The translations under genes were made by a program, and so were the position numbers. This document shows positions 63,834-64,000 of a stretch of DNA of 64,000 nt, in pieces. The stretch is taken from the NCBI GenBank assembly GCA_022606425.2, contig JAHDVF020001520.1, positions 186,001 through 250,000 of the forward strand. The letters are read 5' to 3'. Numbering within the stretch: the first letter of the stretch is position 1; every line of letters starts with the position of its first letter. This stretch comes from Lepidostoma basale. Lineage: Eukaryota; Arthropoda; Insecta; Trichoptera; Lepidostomatidae. The notes under the pieces were generated by a model that searched no databases, was not told the origin of the DNA, and saw only the letters and a list, made by a program, of their open reading frames with translations.

Positions 63834-64000
63834 CTAACTAACTAATCATCAAGCAGAAAGAATGGACTGTCACACTTTTACTGATGCGGAACTCCATCTT
63901 TCTGTTTTCGCTTCGCGGGAGACGCGGTGTGATGGGTTGCGAACCTCATCGCCACCAATAGGCATCTCCCGCGCACACTTCGATCGTGCAACACCCACAA
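63833..64000 (-). mobile_element. SINE-B copy running off the window end
   Basis: Short tail, then GCGGGAGACGCGGTGTGATG and CACCAATAGGCATCTCCCGC. The terminal block has lost about 25 bp. Confidence 0.75.

Overview
This is A+T-rich eukaryotic DNA, almost certainly from an insect with a repeat-rich genome. The reasons are spliced exons with GT/AG junctions, tRNA-derived SINEs, RTE-like, jockey-like and Penelope-like retroelements, mariner, piggyBac and hAT elements, and a host gene for a secreted Cys-rich protein of the kind found in insects (DUF4789-like, from memory of the family motif). No order or species can be fixed from the sequence. There are no bacterial features, no CRISPR array and no rRNA or convincing functional tRNA gene.

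Host gene. One interrupted gene can be assembled on the minus strand from 61545 down to 52704. It has five coding exons (61348-61545, 60217-60354, 58921-59439, 56006-56143, 52704-53015), all joining in phase 0, for about 434 residues. Exon 1 carries a signal peptide. Exons 2+3 and exons 4+5 are two copies of one two-exon Cys-rich cassette; exons 2 and 4 are both exactly 138 bp. Its introns are filled with LINEs, a foldback element, a 42-bp minisatellite and Penelope-type palindromes. A dead copy of its exon 1, with start codon and splice acceptor lost, lies near 38.05-38.16 kb.

Repeats. The rest is mostly transposon debris. The commonest family, called LINE-A here, is an RTE-like LINE ending in (TTAG)n, with about 27 fragments on both strands and the best copy at 44507-45400. 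SINE-B (eight copies) shares the LINE-A 3' end and so is probably its non-autonomous partner. SINE-T (nine copies) is a tRNA-derived SINE. Other LINEs are RTE-like elements with (GAA)n tails (RTE-B) and jockey-like elements. DNA transposons include one apparently intact mariner (43067-44388, TA duplications, 31-bp inverted repeats, full DD34D transposase), a piggyBac remnant (27480-28199), a Tc1/mariner-superfamily remnant (41997-42540) and a hAT-type MITE with an 8-bp target duplication (63126-63374).

Penelope-like elements and ribozyme-like motifs. GIY-YIG endonuclease remnants at about 1.2-1.4 kb and 31.6-31.8 kb mark Penelope-like elements. At least eight families of short terminal repeats (P1-P8 here), often in head-to-head inverted pairs, carry one layout: CUGANGA, one extra base, a hairpin, GAAAC, a short loop, then GUC. 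This matches a minimal hammerhead ribozyme. The stem I sequence differs between several families yet stays complementary, which is the most interesting signal in the window.

Nested insertions give relative ages: RTE-B inside jockey (57.2-58.3 kb), mariner inside jockey (43-44.4 kb), jockey inside LINE-A (51 kb), a MITE inside RTE-B (63.1 kb) and SINE-T inside a Penelope palindrome (37.4-37.7 kb).
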